NCBI GenBank assembly: GCA_015272215.1
Contig: JACYMD010000071.1
Coordinates: 1 to 64,000 of the forward strand
Direction of reading: 5' to 3'
Length of the DNA: 64,000 bases
Origin: Rivularia sp. T60_A2020_040
Lineage (GTDB): Bacteria > Cyanobacteriota > Cyanobacteriia > Cyanobacteriales > Nostocaceae
Shown: positions 55,419 through 64,000 of the stretch, piece after piece
Position numbering within the stretch: position 1 is the first letter of the stretch
How the letters are laid out: every line of letters starts with the position of its first letter
Program-made: the position numbers and the translations under genes
Notes under the pieces: generated by a model
Databases searched by the model: none
What the model was told of the DNA's origin: nothing
Seen by the model: only the letters and a program-made list of their open reading frames with translations

Positions 55419-55934
55419 TTATCGATACCCAACAGTAAAAATTTCACCAATATCTACACGCGGTCGAATAAGTTGTGTTATCTTACCAATAGGTTGACAA
55501 TCAGATGCAATGCTCTTCTTGTTTGTGATTTCCATGTTGATTCCAAAGTGTTCTTGAAAAAGTACCTGGGTTTGCTCGAAAGCTTTTTGTAGATTATCTT
55601 GATCCGTTTTCCCCCGCTTGCCAAAGTAAGGAAAATGATGGATAAATCGACCAAATAGCATCTCGCAATCTTCAGCATATTTGATAGTATCAAGAATGTG
55701 GTAATGCCATACCCGATCAATTTCTTCATTCGGGACAAGTTCACCGTTAGGGTAAAGATAAATCAACAACAAAAACATTAGATATTGTAAAATCGCTTGT
55801 TTTGTTTGTTGAATATTCCATTTGTCTTCGTTACAATACATAAGTCTATAGGCAATTGGTCCCAAATCAAGTCGTGCTAATTTTTTGATGAACATCTGAA
55901 CATCAGTAGATATATTAGATTTAGCGAATAACAT
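55419..55934 (-). CDS. GRDP-like (glycine-rich domain-containing) protein
   Basis: The protein is 171 residues. The GRDP/DUF1399 signature is visible: EEIDRVWHYHILDTIKYAED followed by CEMLFGRFIHHFPYFGKRGK, with conserved Trp, His and Cys. Plant members take part in stress responses; bacterial members have unknown function. No Gly-rich C-terminal domain is attached. It is convergent with the adhesin-like fragment. Confidence 0.82.
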   Translation of the reverse strand: MLFAKSNISTDVQMFIKKLARLDLGPIAYRLMYCNEDKWNIQQTKQAILQYLMFLLLIYLYPNGELVPNEEIDRVWHYHILDTIKYAEDCEMLFGRFIHHFPYFGKRGKTDQDNLQKAFEQTQVLFQEHFGINMEITNKKSIASDCQPIGKITQLIRPRVDIGEIFTVGYR

Positions 55935-56150
55935 TTCGTCACTCCGGATAAAATAATTGAGTGAAGGAGGAGCGAATTAAATTCCACACATTAGATTCCA
56001 TTGGAATGAATTCCTTATCCGGGTTTTTTGAAATTCAAAGTGTTACTTTATACTTATTTCATTTTAATATTAAGTTTCTGTGAAGAAGCAGGAAGTGATT
56101 GTAAAAATTTAGATATTGCAGATTACAGGGAACTTGAAATTTAGAATCAC

Positions 56151-56210
56151 AGAAGTCGGGTTTTGAGAATAAATATCCATAACACCACAAAAAACTCATA
56201 AAAACCCGAC
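56151..56210. repeat. AGAAGTCGGGTTTT family element
   Basis: The left arm AGAAGTCGGGTTTT is intact and the right arm AAAAACCCGAC lacks the last four bases. The internal ATAAATATCC is shared with the 41443 copy. Confidence 0.8.
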
Positions 56211-56309
56211 ATATAGCCCAATACAGTTCAGTTAAGGATATAATTAATTATCGGAAACAAAACAGATCGACTTTTTTTGGAGGGGGTTTGGGGGACGCAA
56301 CCGTCCCCC

Positions 56310-56390
56310 AATCGGGGGTTTGGGGGAGAATCCCCCAAGTCTTGGTTCTCAATAAATTGATTGAGGGACAAGCTTAACTGAACGGTATTG
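56310..56390. repeat. 81-bp dispersed repeat, copy 2
   Basis: This copy matches 1-81 with three substitutions. It is preceded by a related GGGGGTTTGGGGGACG segment, so the repeat probably extends further left here than the window shows at position 1. Confidence 0.8.
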
Positions 56391-56409
56391 ACACATACCC
56401 TACGAAAAA

Positions 56410-58008
56410 TTAACGAGTCCACCAAGCCAAAGCATAAGGTTGAGTTGGTTCGTTGATGCTGTCTTTAAACTTGACGCTAATTTTATAATTACCATCTTCT
56501 GGTATCTGACAGAAAATATGCTCCACGCTATCAACCTGACTAACAGAAGCGCAAGTACTGGGATTATCCGAATTTTTACCATCGGCTTTTACTAAATGTA
56601 AATCGAGATTATTTAAACCGCGATCGCGAAAATTTTCCCCTTTATCATATTTACCATTTTTGTTTTGATCTTCAAGTTCTACTAACCTATCCCAAGTTAA
56701 AGTAATAGACACAAAACTGCCTTTTTGTAAAGGTTTTGCTAAAGTATAATCGGCAGATATTCCGGTTAAAATTGTGCGATAATCCCAACCAATAGCCGGT
56801 ACTGCTTGGGATGAATTCCATTGTCCGGCACTAAACTGTTGGTAAGCCCGAAAAGCATTTAAATGTCCGGTTCCCATCTGAGTGTGTAAAGGAATTGCTG
56901 CGTCTTTGTAAGCATCAGAAGCTAACCAGTCTTGATTTTGTTTATCAATTAAAGTACGAGTCATCCCCAACTTTAAACCATTTCCATCATCTTTAATCTT
57001 CTCTGCTGAATTGAGTAAAACAGCTTTCATCACTTCATGACGGCGAGCATCAAGACTCCAAGCAAGTTGTTGGGGAGCAGTTAATTTTAGCGATTTATTT
57101 AACATCCTATCACTAAACTCTTGCAATAAAGCCACAGTGGCTGTAACGTGAGGTGCAGCAAAACTCGTACCCGTGACCTTTTTAATTTGCCCATTAGGAT
57201 TGAGCAAGCGAATATTATTCCCAGGTGCCACAATGCTGATGGTACGACGCAGACCTAAATTAAGTTCCTTACCAGCTAAGCGTGCGTTCATTGACTCATT
57301 TATCGCGACCAAATTAGAAACATCAAGTTTCCCAAAAATATTTTCTCGACGAGAGGAAAAAGCAACGTTAATTCCATTAAAATTATCTGTAGGGATGGGA
57401 ATACCACCCTTACCCTGATTACCTGCAATAGTATATAAAACATTATGAACCCGACTAGACCAATCAACGCATAATGTAAGTAAAGCTTTACCATCCAAAA
57501 CTGGTTCCGGTCTAGGGTCACGGCTTAAAGGTTCACCAAAGCTGAAATTAATAGCCCGTACATCATTACCATTTTGTAAAGCAATATGTTGCGTCGATAA
57601 ACATTCTTCAGGTTGACCCATACCCTTGATAGAACCAACAGCAGAGGAATAGAGACGCGCTCCTGGAGCAACTCCCCGGAACCCTTTATCATTGCTGACC
57701 ATTACACCAGCAACATTATAGGCATGAGGGTCAACACCTTTATCAGACTTAGCGGGTTGATTACCTTGAAAAACACCAGCCAAAGGTACAGAACGATTTT
57801 TAGAAACAGACTTATCTACACCAAATTGACCAGGACGACCAATTTCCACTTGACCAAGAGCAATTTTTCTACCAGATAGATTATATGGTGGCTTATGTAA
57901 CCTCAAAGCATCAATACCTTCGCTACTAATAGAAGTAGTCAAAGCAAATACCGGCAAGCTCAAGCAAGAAGCACCACAACCCAAAATCACCCAGGTTAGT
58001 TTTTTCAT
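56410..58008 (-). CDS. Secreted S8 (subtilisin-like) peptidase with substituted Asp
   Basis: The protein is 532 residues. A signal peptide ends near LPVFA (22). The catalytic Ser282 (GTSFAAPHV), the oxyanion Asn197 (AGNQG) and a His in DPHAYNVAGV (His95, normally HGTHVAG) are present. The Asp of the triad (normally V-D-T/S-G) is Glu55 in GQVEIGRPG, a rare change. A C-terminal beta-domain (YTLAKPLQKGSFVSITLTWD... LDLHLVKADGKN) resembles a pre-peptidase or P-domain-like sandwich. It may be a weak or non-proteolytic member. It is exported. Confidence 0.88.
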   Translation of the reverse strand: MKKLTWVILGCGASCLSLPVFALTTSISSEGIDALRLHKPPYNLSGRKIALGQVEIGRPGQFGVDKSVSKNRSVPLAGVFQGNQPAKSDKGVDPHAYNVAGVMVSNDKGFRGVAPGARLYSSAVGSIKGMGQPEECLSTQHIALQNGNDVRAINFSFGEPLSRDPRPEPVLDGKALLTLCVDWSSRVHNVLYTIAGNQGKGGIPIPTDNFNGINVAFSSRRENIFGKLDVSNLVAINESMNARLAGKELNLGLRRTISIVAPGNNIRLLNPNGQIKKVTGTSFAAPHVTATVALLQEFSDRMLNKSLKLTAPQQLAWSLDARRHEVMKAVLLNSAEKIKDDGNGLKLGMTRTLIDKQNQDWLASDAYKDAAIPLHTQMGTGHLNAFRAYQQFSAGQWNSSQAVPAIGWDYRTILTGISADYTLAKPLQKGSFVSITLTWDRLVELEDQNKNGKYDKGENFRDRGLNNLDLHLVKADGKNSDNPSTCASVSQVDSVEHIFCQIPEDGNYKISVKFKDSINEPTQPYALAWWTR

Positions 58009-58010
58009 AA

Positions 58011-58153
58011 AGTAGTTGTTAGTTGTTAGTTGATGGTTGATGGTTGATGGTTGATGGTTGATGGTTGATGGTTGTTAGTTGATGGTTGTTGGTTGTTAGT
58101 TGTTAGGAGTTACCAATTACCCATTACCCATTACCCATTACCAATTGCCAATT
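58011..58153. repeat. Tandem heptamer arrays upstream of the S8 gene
   Basis: TTGATGG and TTAGTTG units (58011-58107) and CCATTAC units (58110-58153) are repeated head to tail. They occupy almost the whole divergent spacer between the S8 peptidase and rpe genes. Confidence 0.85.
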
Positions 58154-58222
58154 TTTCATGAGAAAAATCTCAATATTTTGTTACAATGATTACAGAAGAG
58201 GACGCTTAAAGACCCACTAGCC

Positions 58223-58933
58223 ATGACCAATAAACAATCTAAAAAACCCGTTGTGATCGCTCCATCCATCCTATCAGCAGATTTTAGTCGTCTTGGTGAC
58301 GAAGTTCGTGCTGTAGACGAAGCCGGAGCAGATTGGATTCACGTTGACGTAATGGATGGTCGTTTTGTACCTAATATAACGATTGGTCCTCTGATAGTGG
58401 AGGCGCTTCGTCCGGTAACTCAAAAGCCTCTGGATGTCCACTTGATGATTGTGGAGCCTGAAAAGTATGTAGAGGATTTTGCGAAAGCCGGAGCAGATCA
58501 CATTTACGTTCATTGCGAGCATAATGCTTCCCCTCACTTGCATCGTACTTTAGGACAAATCAAAGAACTTGGTAAAAAGGCAGGAGTTGTATTAAACCCC
58601 GGTACTTCTTTGGATATGATTGAGTACTGTCTGGATTTATGCGATTTGGTGCTGATCATGAGCGTTAACCCCGGTTTTGGTGGTCAAAGCTTCATCCCTG
58701 GAGTTTTACCCAAAATCCGCAAGCTACGTCAAATGTGCGACGAACGCGGACTTGATCCTTGGATTGAAGTTGATGGTGGACTTAAGGTAAATAATACCTG
58801 GCAAGTTTTGGAAGCTGGTGCAAATGCAATTGTTGCAGGTTCCGCTGTGTTTAAAGCTAAAAGCTATAAAGAAGCCATTGAGGGTATCCGCAACAGCAAG
58901 CGTCCCGCACAAGATATACCCAAAGCTTCTTAA
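58223..58933 (+). CDS. rpe: Ribulose-phosphate 3-epimerase
   Basis: The protein is 236 residues. Motifs [61 protein letters not shown] and [12 protein letters not shown] are complete, including the metal-binding His and Asp. It interconverts ribulose 5-phosphate and xylulose 5-phosphate in the Calvin and oxidative pentose phosphate pathways. An intrinsic terminator follows at 58971. Confidence 0.97.
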   Translation: MTNKQSKKPVVIAPSILSADFSRLGDEVRAVDEAGADWIHVDVMDGRFVPNITIGPLIVEALRPVTQKPLDVHLMIVEPEKYVEDFAKAGADHIYVHCEHNASPHLHRTLGQIKELGKKAGVVLNPGTSLDMIEYCLDLCDLVLIMSVNPGFGGQSFIPGVLPKIRKLRQMCDERGLDPWIEVDGGLKVNNTWQVLEAGANAIVAGSAVFKAKSYKEAIEGIRNSKRPAQDIPKAS

Positions 58934-58970
58934 CATGAATATGAGTTAATAAATATTCCCATCGTTTAAC

Positions 58971-59003
58971 ATCCCTCTTCTAATTAGCAGAGGGGATTTT
59001 TTT
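58971..59003 (+). terminator. Intrinsic terminator of rpe
   Basis: ATCCCTCT (58971-58978) pairs with AGAGGGGAT (58990-58997) with one bulge and is followed by TTTTTTT. Confidence 0.8.
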
Positions 59004-59049
59004 AATCAAAATACTTGCCCCTACTGTGCATAATTAGAACGAACATAAA

Positions 59050-59080
59050 TGTAGAGACGTTATATATAACGTCTCCCAAA
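59050..59080. repeat. Palindromic repeat family member
   Basis: The core GAGACGTTATA/TATAACGTCTC (59054-59075) matches the 19726 palindrome; the outer TGTA arm is kept on the left and lost on the right. It lies between rpe and the convergent repeat-protein gene. Confidence 0.85.
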
Positions 59081-59137
59081 ATCTACGGGAAAACGAACCA
59101 GTTAAAACTAATGATTTGGACTACTAGTCTTATAAAT

Positions 59138-59623
59138 CTAATCTAAAAAACCCATCAAAGAAAAGCTATCATCAACTTCGTTCGATGCTACCGGACGATT
59201 ACCCATCACAGAATAAGTCTGCGAAACTACCAAATCACTTTTAGCAATAGGACGAATTCCAGATAAATTCATTGTCTCGCTAAATTGCATCTTGTTAGCC
59301 CCAATAGGACGAATTCCCATAATATTTACCGTACCAACAATTTGCAAATCGCTGCTGCTAATGGGACGTTCCCCAGAAACCATCATTGTACCTGCGATAT
59401 TTAAGTCGCTGGTGGTAATCGGACGATTCCCAGAAACCGCAAGGGTTCCAGTTACTTCTTGTTTCGCAGCGTCTGCTTTTACAACCTTATCAGTATTGTT
59501 GTTTTGATTATCTGTACTCACGTTTTCACCTTTTATATTTTCTAATTTTGTACTGGTTTCCACCCCAGTTTTGGTTCGTCTTTGTCTAGTACTGGCTTGT
59601 CTACCATTACTGCTGACGGTCAT
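59138..59623 (-). CDS. Protein with five tandem 19-20-residue GxRPI repeats
   Basis: The protein is 161 residues. The first 55 residues are polar and basic then acidic. Residues about 57-152 hold five repeats of the form xTxxVSGxRPIxxSDLxVx (GNRPI, GERPI, GIRPI, GIRPI, GNRPV). The regular hydrophobic pattern suggests a beta-solenoid or stacked-strand structure. No named family comes to mind. There is no signal peptide, so it is probably cytosolic. It has no close operon partner. Confidence 0.75.
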   Translation of the reverse strand: MTVSSNGRQASTRQRRTKTGVETSTKLENIKGENVSTDNQNNNTDKVVKADAAKQEVTGTLAVSGNRPITTSDLNIAGTMMVSGERPISSSDLQIVGTVNIMGIRPIGANKMQFSETMNLSGIRPIAKSDLVVSQTYSVMGNRPVASNEVDDSFSLMGFLD

Positions 59624-59875
59624 AATTTTATGCCTCTAATAAATAAATTTGACTATGATCGCGGTAAATTAAAAATTTACTTTTATTTACTAAGTGTAAC
59701 TTTAAAAAGCCTTGTACAAATATAAGTATCTTTAAAACTGACACATAAGTCAAACTTAATTGTAAAGTATTGTAAACATTAATGTATATAAATTGTCTTC
59801 TTTAAATTGCCATTTTCAGTTCGCCAGGTGGCACTATTAGCTACCATTGAATAGGTTAAAGTTTTTGCAAGCTGT

Positions 59876-61879
59876 ATGAACAATTTTCTGGTAAAAGCCC
59901 CTTTTGAACCCACAGGTGACCAGCCTAAAGCTATTAAGCAGCTTGTGGAAACTATTGAAGCAGGAAACCGTTATCAGACGCTTTTGGGTGCTACTGGTAC
60001 GGGAAAAACTCACACTATCGCTAGGGTGATTGAGAAAATAGGTAAACCGACTCTTGTTTTGGCGCATAATAAAACTCTTGCTGCACAGCTTTGTAACGAG
60101 TTACGGGAGTTTTTTCCTGAGAATGCGGTCGAATATTTTATCAGTTACTACGATTATTATCAACCAGAAGCTTATATTCCCGTTACCGATACTTATATCG
60201 AAAAAACGGCTCAAATTAACGATGAGATTGATATGTTGCGACATTCCGCAACCAGGTCTTTATTTGAACGTAAAGATGTAATAGTTGTTGCTTCGATTAG
60301 TTGCATTTATGGTTTGGGAATGCCTTCGGAATACTTAAATGCTGCAATTCCATTGCAAGTGGGGAGGTCAGTTGACCAACGGGAAATACTTAGAGATTTA
60401 GTATCAGTTCAATATAGTCGTAACGATATAGAAATGAGTCGGGGACGGTTTCGGGTTCGTGGTGATGTTTTAGAAATTGGTCCTGCATACGAAGATAGAA
60501 TTATTCGCATTGAATTTTTTGGTGATGAAATAGACGCTATTCGTTACATAGATCCGGTTACAGGTGAAATTCTCCAAAGTTTACAAGCAGTAAATATTTA
60601 TCCGGCGCGTCACTTTGTCACACCGCAAGATAGGTTAGAAGTGGCTTGTGGGGATATTGAAGCAGAATTAAAAGCCCGTAAAGCAGAATTAGAAGCAGAT
60701 GGTAAGTTATTAGAAGCTCAACGGATAGACCAGCGCTGCCGCTATGATTTGGAAATGTTGCGGGAAGTTGGCTATTGTAACGGTGTAGAAAATTATTCGC
60801 GTCACTTAGCGGGGAGAGTATCGGGAGAACCCCCGGAATGTTTAATTGATTATTTTCCCAAAGATTGGTTATTGGTAATCGATGAATCTCATGTTACCAT
60901 TCCTCAAATTCGTGGGATGTATAACGGCGACCAAGCACGGAAAAAGGTTTTAATTGAACATGGTTTTCGTCTTCCTAGTGCTGCTGATAATCGTCCTTTG
61001 AAAGCAGAAGAATTTTGGGAAAAAGTGAACCAGTGTATTTTTGCTTCTGCGACTCCTGGAAATTGGGAATTAGAAATTTCTGGAAACAACATTGCCGAGC
61101 AAATTATTAGACCAACTGGAGTAATTGATCCGGAAGTAATTGTACGTCCTACTGAAGGTCAAATTGATGATTTATTAGGCGAAATTAAAGACCGAGTAGA
61201 CCTGAATGAAAGAGTGTTAATTACTACTTTAACCAAGCGAATGGCTGAGGATTTAACGGAGTATTTAGAAGATAACGGGATTCGCGTTAGATATCTGCAT
61301 TCAGAGATTAATTCAATTCAAAGAATTGAGATTATCCAAGATTTACGCGATGGTGTGTTTGATGTATTAGTTGGTGTTAACTTGTTACGGGAAGGTTTAG
61401 ATTTACCCGAAGTTTCTTTAGTAGCGATTTTAGATGCTGATAAAGAAGGATTTTTGCGTGCTGAACGTTCTTTAATTCAAACTATTGGTAGAGCTGCGCG
61501 TCACATTAGAGGACAAGCTATTTTATACGGCGATAAAATGACCGATAGTATGATCAAGGCGATTGACGAAACCGAACGTCGTCGGGGTATCCAAATGGCA
61601 CATAATAAGATGCATAATATTACTCCTAAGTCAATTGTGAAGAAGAAATCTAGCAATGCAATTTTATCTTTTTTAGAAGTGTCACGACGCTTAAATTCAC
61701 AAGATTTGCAAGTTGTAGACGAACACGTTGATGAAATACCTTTAGAAAATATTCCGCAATTAATTAATAAATTAGAAAACCAGATGAAAGAAGCTGCTAA
61801 AAATCTCCAATTTGAAGAAGCGGCAAAGTTTAGAGATAGAATCAAGCATTTAAGAGATAAGTTGGTGGGAAGGAGTTAG
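59876..61879 (+). CDS. uvrB: Excinuclease ABC subunit B
   Basis: The protein is 667 residues. Walker A GATGTGKT (38-45), the beta-hairpin [12 protein letters not shown], helicase motifs ([51 protein letters not shown]) and a C-terminal UVR domain ([20 protein letters not shown]) are complete. It loads on damaged DNA with UvrA and recruits UvrC. It stands alone here. Confidence 0.97.
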   Translation: MNNFLVKAPFEPTGDQPKAIKQLVETIEAGNRYQTLLGATGTGKTHTIARVIEKIGKPTLVLAHNKTLAAQLCNELREFFPENAVEYFISYYDYYQPEAYIPVTDTYIEKTAQINDEIDMLRHSATRSLFERKDVIVVASISCIYGLGMPSEYLNAAIPLQVGRSVDQREILRDLVSVQYSRNDIEMSRGRFRVRGDVLEIGPAYEDRIIRIEFFGDEIDAIRYIDPVTGEILQSLQAVNIYPARHFVTPQDRLEVACGDIEAELKARKAELEADGKLLEAQRIDQRCRYDLEMLREVGYCNGVENYSRHLAGRVSGEPPECLIDYFPKDWLLVIDESHVTIPQIRGMYNGDQARKKVLIEHGFRLPSAADNRPLKAEEFWEKVNQCIFASATPGNWELEISGNNIAEQIIRPTGVIDPEVIVRPTEGQIDDLLGEIKDRVDLNERVLITTLTKRMAEDLTEYLEDNGIRVRYLHSEINSIQRIEIIQDLRDGVFDVLVGVNLLREGLDLPEVSLVAILDADKEGFLRAERSLIQTIGRAARHIRGQAILYGDKMTDSMIKAIDETERRRGIQMAHNKMHNITPKSIVKKKSSNAILSFLEVSRRLNSQDLQVVDEHVDEIPLENIPQLINKLENQMKEAAKNLQFEEAAKFRDRIKHLRDKLVGRS

Positions 61880-61971
61880 TACCACCGGAATTAGGAGTTA
61901 GTTTTGTAGAGACGTAGGTATTGGACTCAACTGAAATTTGCGATGTATTCGTTTATAGCATTTGTGGGGTT

Positions 61972-62035
61972 AGAAGTCGGGTTTTTAGGATAAATTTTAG
62001 TGGGAATAGACAATCTTCATAAAAACCCGACTTCT
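61972..62035. repeat. AGAAGTCGGGTTTTT family element (intact)
   Basis: Perfect 15-bp terminal inverted repeats AGAAGTCGGGTTTTT (61972-61986) and AAAAACCCGACTTCT (62021-62035) flank a 34-base centre. It is the best-preserved copy, placed downstream of uvrB, where it can also form a terminator-like hairpin. Confidence 0.85.
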
Positions 62036-62201
62036 ATGAGAATTCAAACTCACGTATATAAACGATTTTTCAAACACAAAAAATCCGGCTTTTTCCCCAA
62101 ACCAGGTTTTCGTAGTTGAAAATACTTATCAAAAAAACAGGTATATTAAAACCTTTAATTACAATCCTTTTGCTAAATTATTGCATTAAATGTTGTCCAA
62201 T

Positions 62202-62828
62202 TTACATCTTATTTACATTTATTACTTCTGATACAGGTATTTCTACTTGCTCTTTAGGACCGAAATGCTTGTCCATCAAAGTAGATACTTGTTCTGCCTG
62301 AATTTTGCTGTAGCGAGTTTTATCTGGCATGATCAAATTAGGTCCTGCTTTACAATTTTTCATGCAGCCCGTACCCTTAATAGCAACTTGGTCTTCTAAA
62401 CCACGTTCGCTGATCGAAGCTGCTAATGCTTGACACAGTTTTTGACCACCGCGTTTCATGCAGCTAGATTTTTGACACACTAATATATTTTTTTTAGCAG
62501 ATTTCTCTTTGGGCTTCTCAGTGGGGATAGTCTGTACTTCTTCTGGGATTTCCACTGAACTACGAGCAGCCATAACTCGTTCGGCTTTTAATTTGACTTC
62601 ACCCGTTTTGGTATCATATTTTCTTTCACCTACAACCTGTAACCAAGTGCCAGGGGGTAAACGTAAATCGAAAGCATCTCTCAAATGCTTAGCTAATTTA
62701 ATGTAGCGTTCGCCTTCAGAAGTCGCCAATAGTAAACCTTTGAGCTTGTAACCATCCTTGATTACAAAATCTAGAAATCGTCCTTCCAGACAAAATTCTG
62801 ACACTTCACTACGCTGAGATTTTCCCAT
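62202..62828 (-). CDS. (2Fe-2S) ferredoxin domain protein
   Basis: The protein is 208 residues. The N-terminal part (residues 1-90) is a beta-rich domain (FLDFVIKDGYKLKGLLLATS, LPPGTWLQVVGERKYD). The C-terminal part is a thioredoxin-like [2Fe-2S] ferredoxin: ILVCQKSSCMKRGGQKLCQA and KGTGCMKNCKAGPNLIMPD, with four expected cluster Cys. It resembles NuoE-like or Shethna-like ferredoxins. It could carry electrons to an unknown partner. Confidence 0.9.
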   Translation of the reverse strand: MGKSQRSEVSEFCLEGRFLDFVIKDGYKLKGLLLATSEGERYIKLAKHLRDAFDLRLPPGTWLQVVGERKYDTKTGEVKLKAERVMAARSSVEIPEEVQTIPTEKPKEKSAKKNILVCQKSSCMKRGGQKLCQALAASISERGLEDQVAIKGTGCMKNCKAGPNLIMPDKTRYSKIQAEQVSTLMDKHFGPKEQVEIPVSEVINVNKM

Positions 62829-62921
62829 GATTACTTAACCAATTTTGTATAACAATCAACAACTGATGCAAAGCTACTACTTTGCAAGGATTTACACCCA
62901 GATGACCCTCTCATTGTCTAA

Positions 62922-63233
62922 TTACAGATGTCTCGGACGATAGTTCAAACATTCCTTAAGAGTAATGATTAACTCTTGGCGGGAGGCATTTAATTGACGC
63001 ATTACGCTCCAAAGTTGGATTGCAGCGGCGGTATTGGCAATTTCAACTGTTAAAGGTTGATTAGGACTACAGGAACAAGGAATATGTAATTCCTCCAACC
63101 TTTTGTAGACTTGCCAACGGTCTGCCCAATTCACTTCAACAACGTGTTTTGTCTGTGACTGTAAATCAAACGATTTCAAGATAGGTACCCTCAAAGTGCA
63201 ATAAACTCGCAGTAGTTGTTTACAAAAGTGCAT
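62922..63233 (-). CDS. Asr1405/Asl0597 family protein
   Basis: The protein is 103 residues. The family core is clear: HVVEVNWADRWQVYKRLEEL, then HIPCSCSPNQPLTVEI and AAAIQLWSVMRQLNASRQEL. It is a small cyanobacteria-specific protein of unknown role with conserved Cys pair and Trp residues. The start is not certain; the N-terminal 25 residues are not conserved. Confidence 0.82.
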   Translation of the reverse strand: MHFCKQLLRVYCTLRVPILKSFDLQSQTKHVVEVNWADRWQVYKRLEELHIPCSCSPNQPLTVEIANTAAAIQLWSVMRQLNASRQELIITLKECLNYRPRHL

Positions 63234-63813
63234 TCAAAAATAGCAACTCAGTTTCTCTCAACCATTATAAATTAAATGCAAAGATTTCTCAGTAACTTTT
63301 GAAAAAAAATAAAAACTTTTTATCGGTTGACAATTAGCCATCACCAATTACCGACCACGGATTAAAAGGGATTGCGCTGATTTCACGGATTTAATTAGCC
63401 GTTACCTACTCCCTTTGTTCAAAAATCTGCCAATTTGGCTTGATAAAACAAAAATACTCGCTATTTTTAAGTAAGTTTTCGCAAATCTTATCTCTAAGTA
63501 TTTTTATTTAGATGTACTTATCAGATTCGTTGATTTGAATGTGCTTGCATTGCTTGCCTAAATCCTAGGTGATTTTGCAGCTATAAGCTTTCAAGTGCAG
63601 GCTTTGCATAAAATGGCAAACTCAATAAACTCGATTAACTCAATCAAGGAAAAAAAGATGTCAATAAGCTGAGAAAAATATGTTTATAACTAGTAAAAAT
63701 TGACTTGAAATCTCAAAAAAACCTCATATTTTACAGAGATCATTTGATTTTTATGGTGCTAAGATGTAAAAACAAAGTAATTAGCAAATCAGCGATAATA
63801 AGCGAGGAGAACA
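63234..63813. other. Spacer upstream of the dps-like gene
   Basis: The spacer has no ORF. It is divergent between the Asr1405-like and Dps genes. TTGACT at 63700-63705 is a possible -35 element for the Dps gene, but no clear -10 box follows at the right distance. Confidence 0.4.
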
Positions 63814-64000
63814 ATGGCTAACACACAAACTTTATTACAAAATTTTGGTCAGGTTTATGATAATCCAGTCTTACTTGACAAGAGCGTTACAGAGCCAGTT
63901 TGTGAAGGTTTTAATGTTGTATTAGCGAGTTTTCAAGCCCTATACATACAGTACCAAAAGCATCATTTTGTTGTAGAAGGTTCGGAATTTTATTCATTAC
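63814..64000 (+). CDS. Dps family ferritin-like protein (partial, cut by window end)
   Basis: The first 62 residues are visible. [20 protein letters not shown] is followed by [20 protein letters not shown] and [10 protein letters not shown], the Dps ferroxidase/dimer region (conserved H-H-F, E). Dps proteins store iron, protect DNA and detoxify peroxide. A strong ribosome binding site GAGGAG (63804-63809) precedes the ATG. The 3' part lies outside the window. Confidence 0.85.
   Translation, partial: MANTQTLLQNFGQVYDNPVLLDKSVTEPVCEGFNVVLASFQALYIQYQKHHFVVEGSEFYSL

Larger units (their letters stand above)
55935..56409. other. Spacer with two dispersed repeats
   Basis: The spacer contains one AGAAGTCGG family element (56151-56210) and the second copy of the 81-bp repeat (56310-56390), preceded by a G/C-rich inverted segment GGGGGTTTGGGGGACGC/GCAACCGTCCCCC at 56281-56310. 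No ORF. Confidence 0.6.

Noticed and set aside
58011-58153. Regular repeats considered as a CRISPR array
   Set aside because: Units are 7 bases with no spacers; they are tandem heptamers, not a CRISPR array.

Overview
The window comes from a filamentous, heterocyst-forming cyanobacterium (Nostocales-like). The evidence is a hetC-type exporter gene with a hetP-type gene downstream, scattered HIP1-type GCGATCGC octamers, many short tandemly repeated heptamers, and cyanobacterial families such as DUF1822, DUF760, DUF4347, cyAbrB, Asr1405/Asl0597 and Uma2. The DNA is AT-rich with long intergenic spacers. No rRNA, tRNA or CRISPR array was recognised.

Layout. 0.4-8.2 kb is an accessory block: a large NB-ARC/WD40 STAND protein (minus strand), a small Gly/Asp-rich protein, a repeat-bearing lipoprotein, a TPR protein and a 119-residue protein that share a short terminal motif, a remnant of an Rpn-type nuclease and a Uma2 endonuclease. 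8.2-11.2 kb holds decayed spacer, a Rieske oxygenase and a MerR regulator. 11.6-15.6 kb is a sigma factor/DUF1822/CHAT operon whose CHAT gene stops just before the catalytic Cys segment and runs into a membrane-protein ORF and a CPBP protease. 15.7-16.4 kb is a PIN toxin-antitoxin pair flanked by a 20-bp direct repeat. 16.6-19.7 kb is a run of five small exported or membrane proteins. 20-27.4 kb carries a parvulin-type isomerase, hetP, an unassigned ORF and hetC, with a perfect NtcA-type box upstream of hetC.

28-64 kb is mostly chromosomal housekeeping: GH116 glucosidase, hisD, a universal stress protein, a group 2 sigma factor, the succinate dehydrogenase iron-sulfur subunit, a cyAbrB regulator, a CPBP protease, a geranylgeranyl-reductase-like enzyme, pyrH-frr, a redoxin, an alpha/beta hydrolase, an LCP cell-wall ligase, an AI-2E family permease, a lipoprotein serpin, rpe, uvrB, a 2Fe-2S ferredoxin and the start of a Dps gene. 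An accessory patch at 50.6-58 kb contains a second STAND ATPase (vMAP-like N-terminus, NB-ARC, TPR), two stand-alone DUF4347 proteins that have lost the conserved His/Cys pair wholly or partly, a cadherin-like fragment, a GRDP-like protein and an S8 protease with a substituted catalytic Asp.

The most unusual signals are the motif shared by the TPR/119-aa gene pair, which may be a signalling or assembly handle; the CHAT and DUF4347 proteins that have lost key residues; the degenerate ATPase motifs of HetC; and several small palindromic repeat families, one of which has entered the coding sequence of the WD40 protein.
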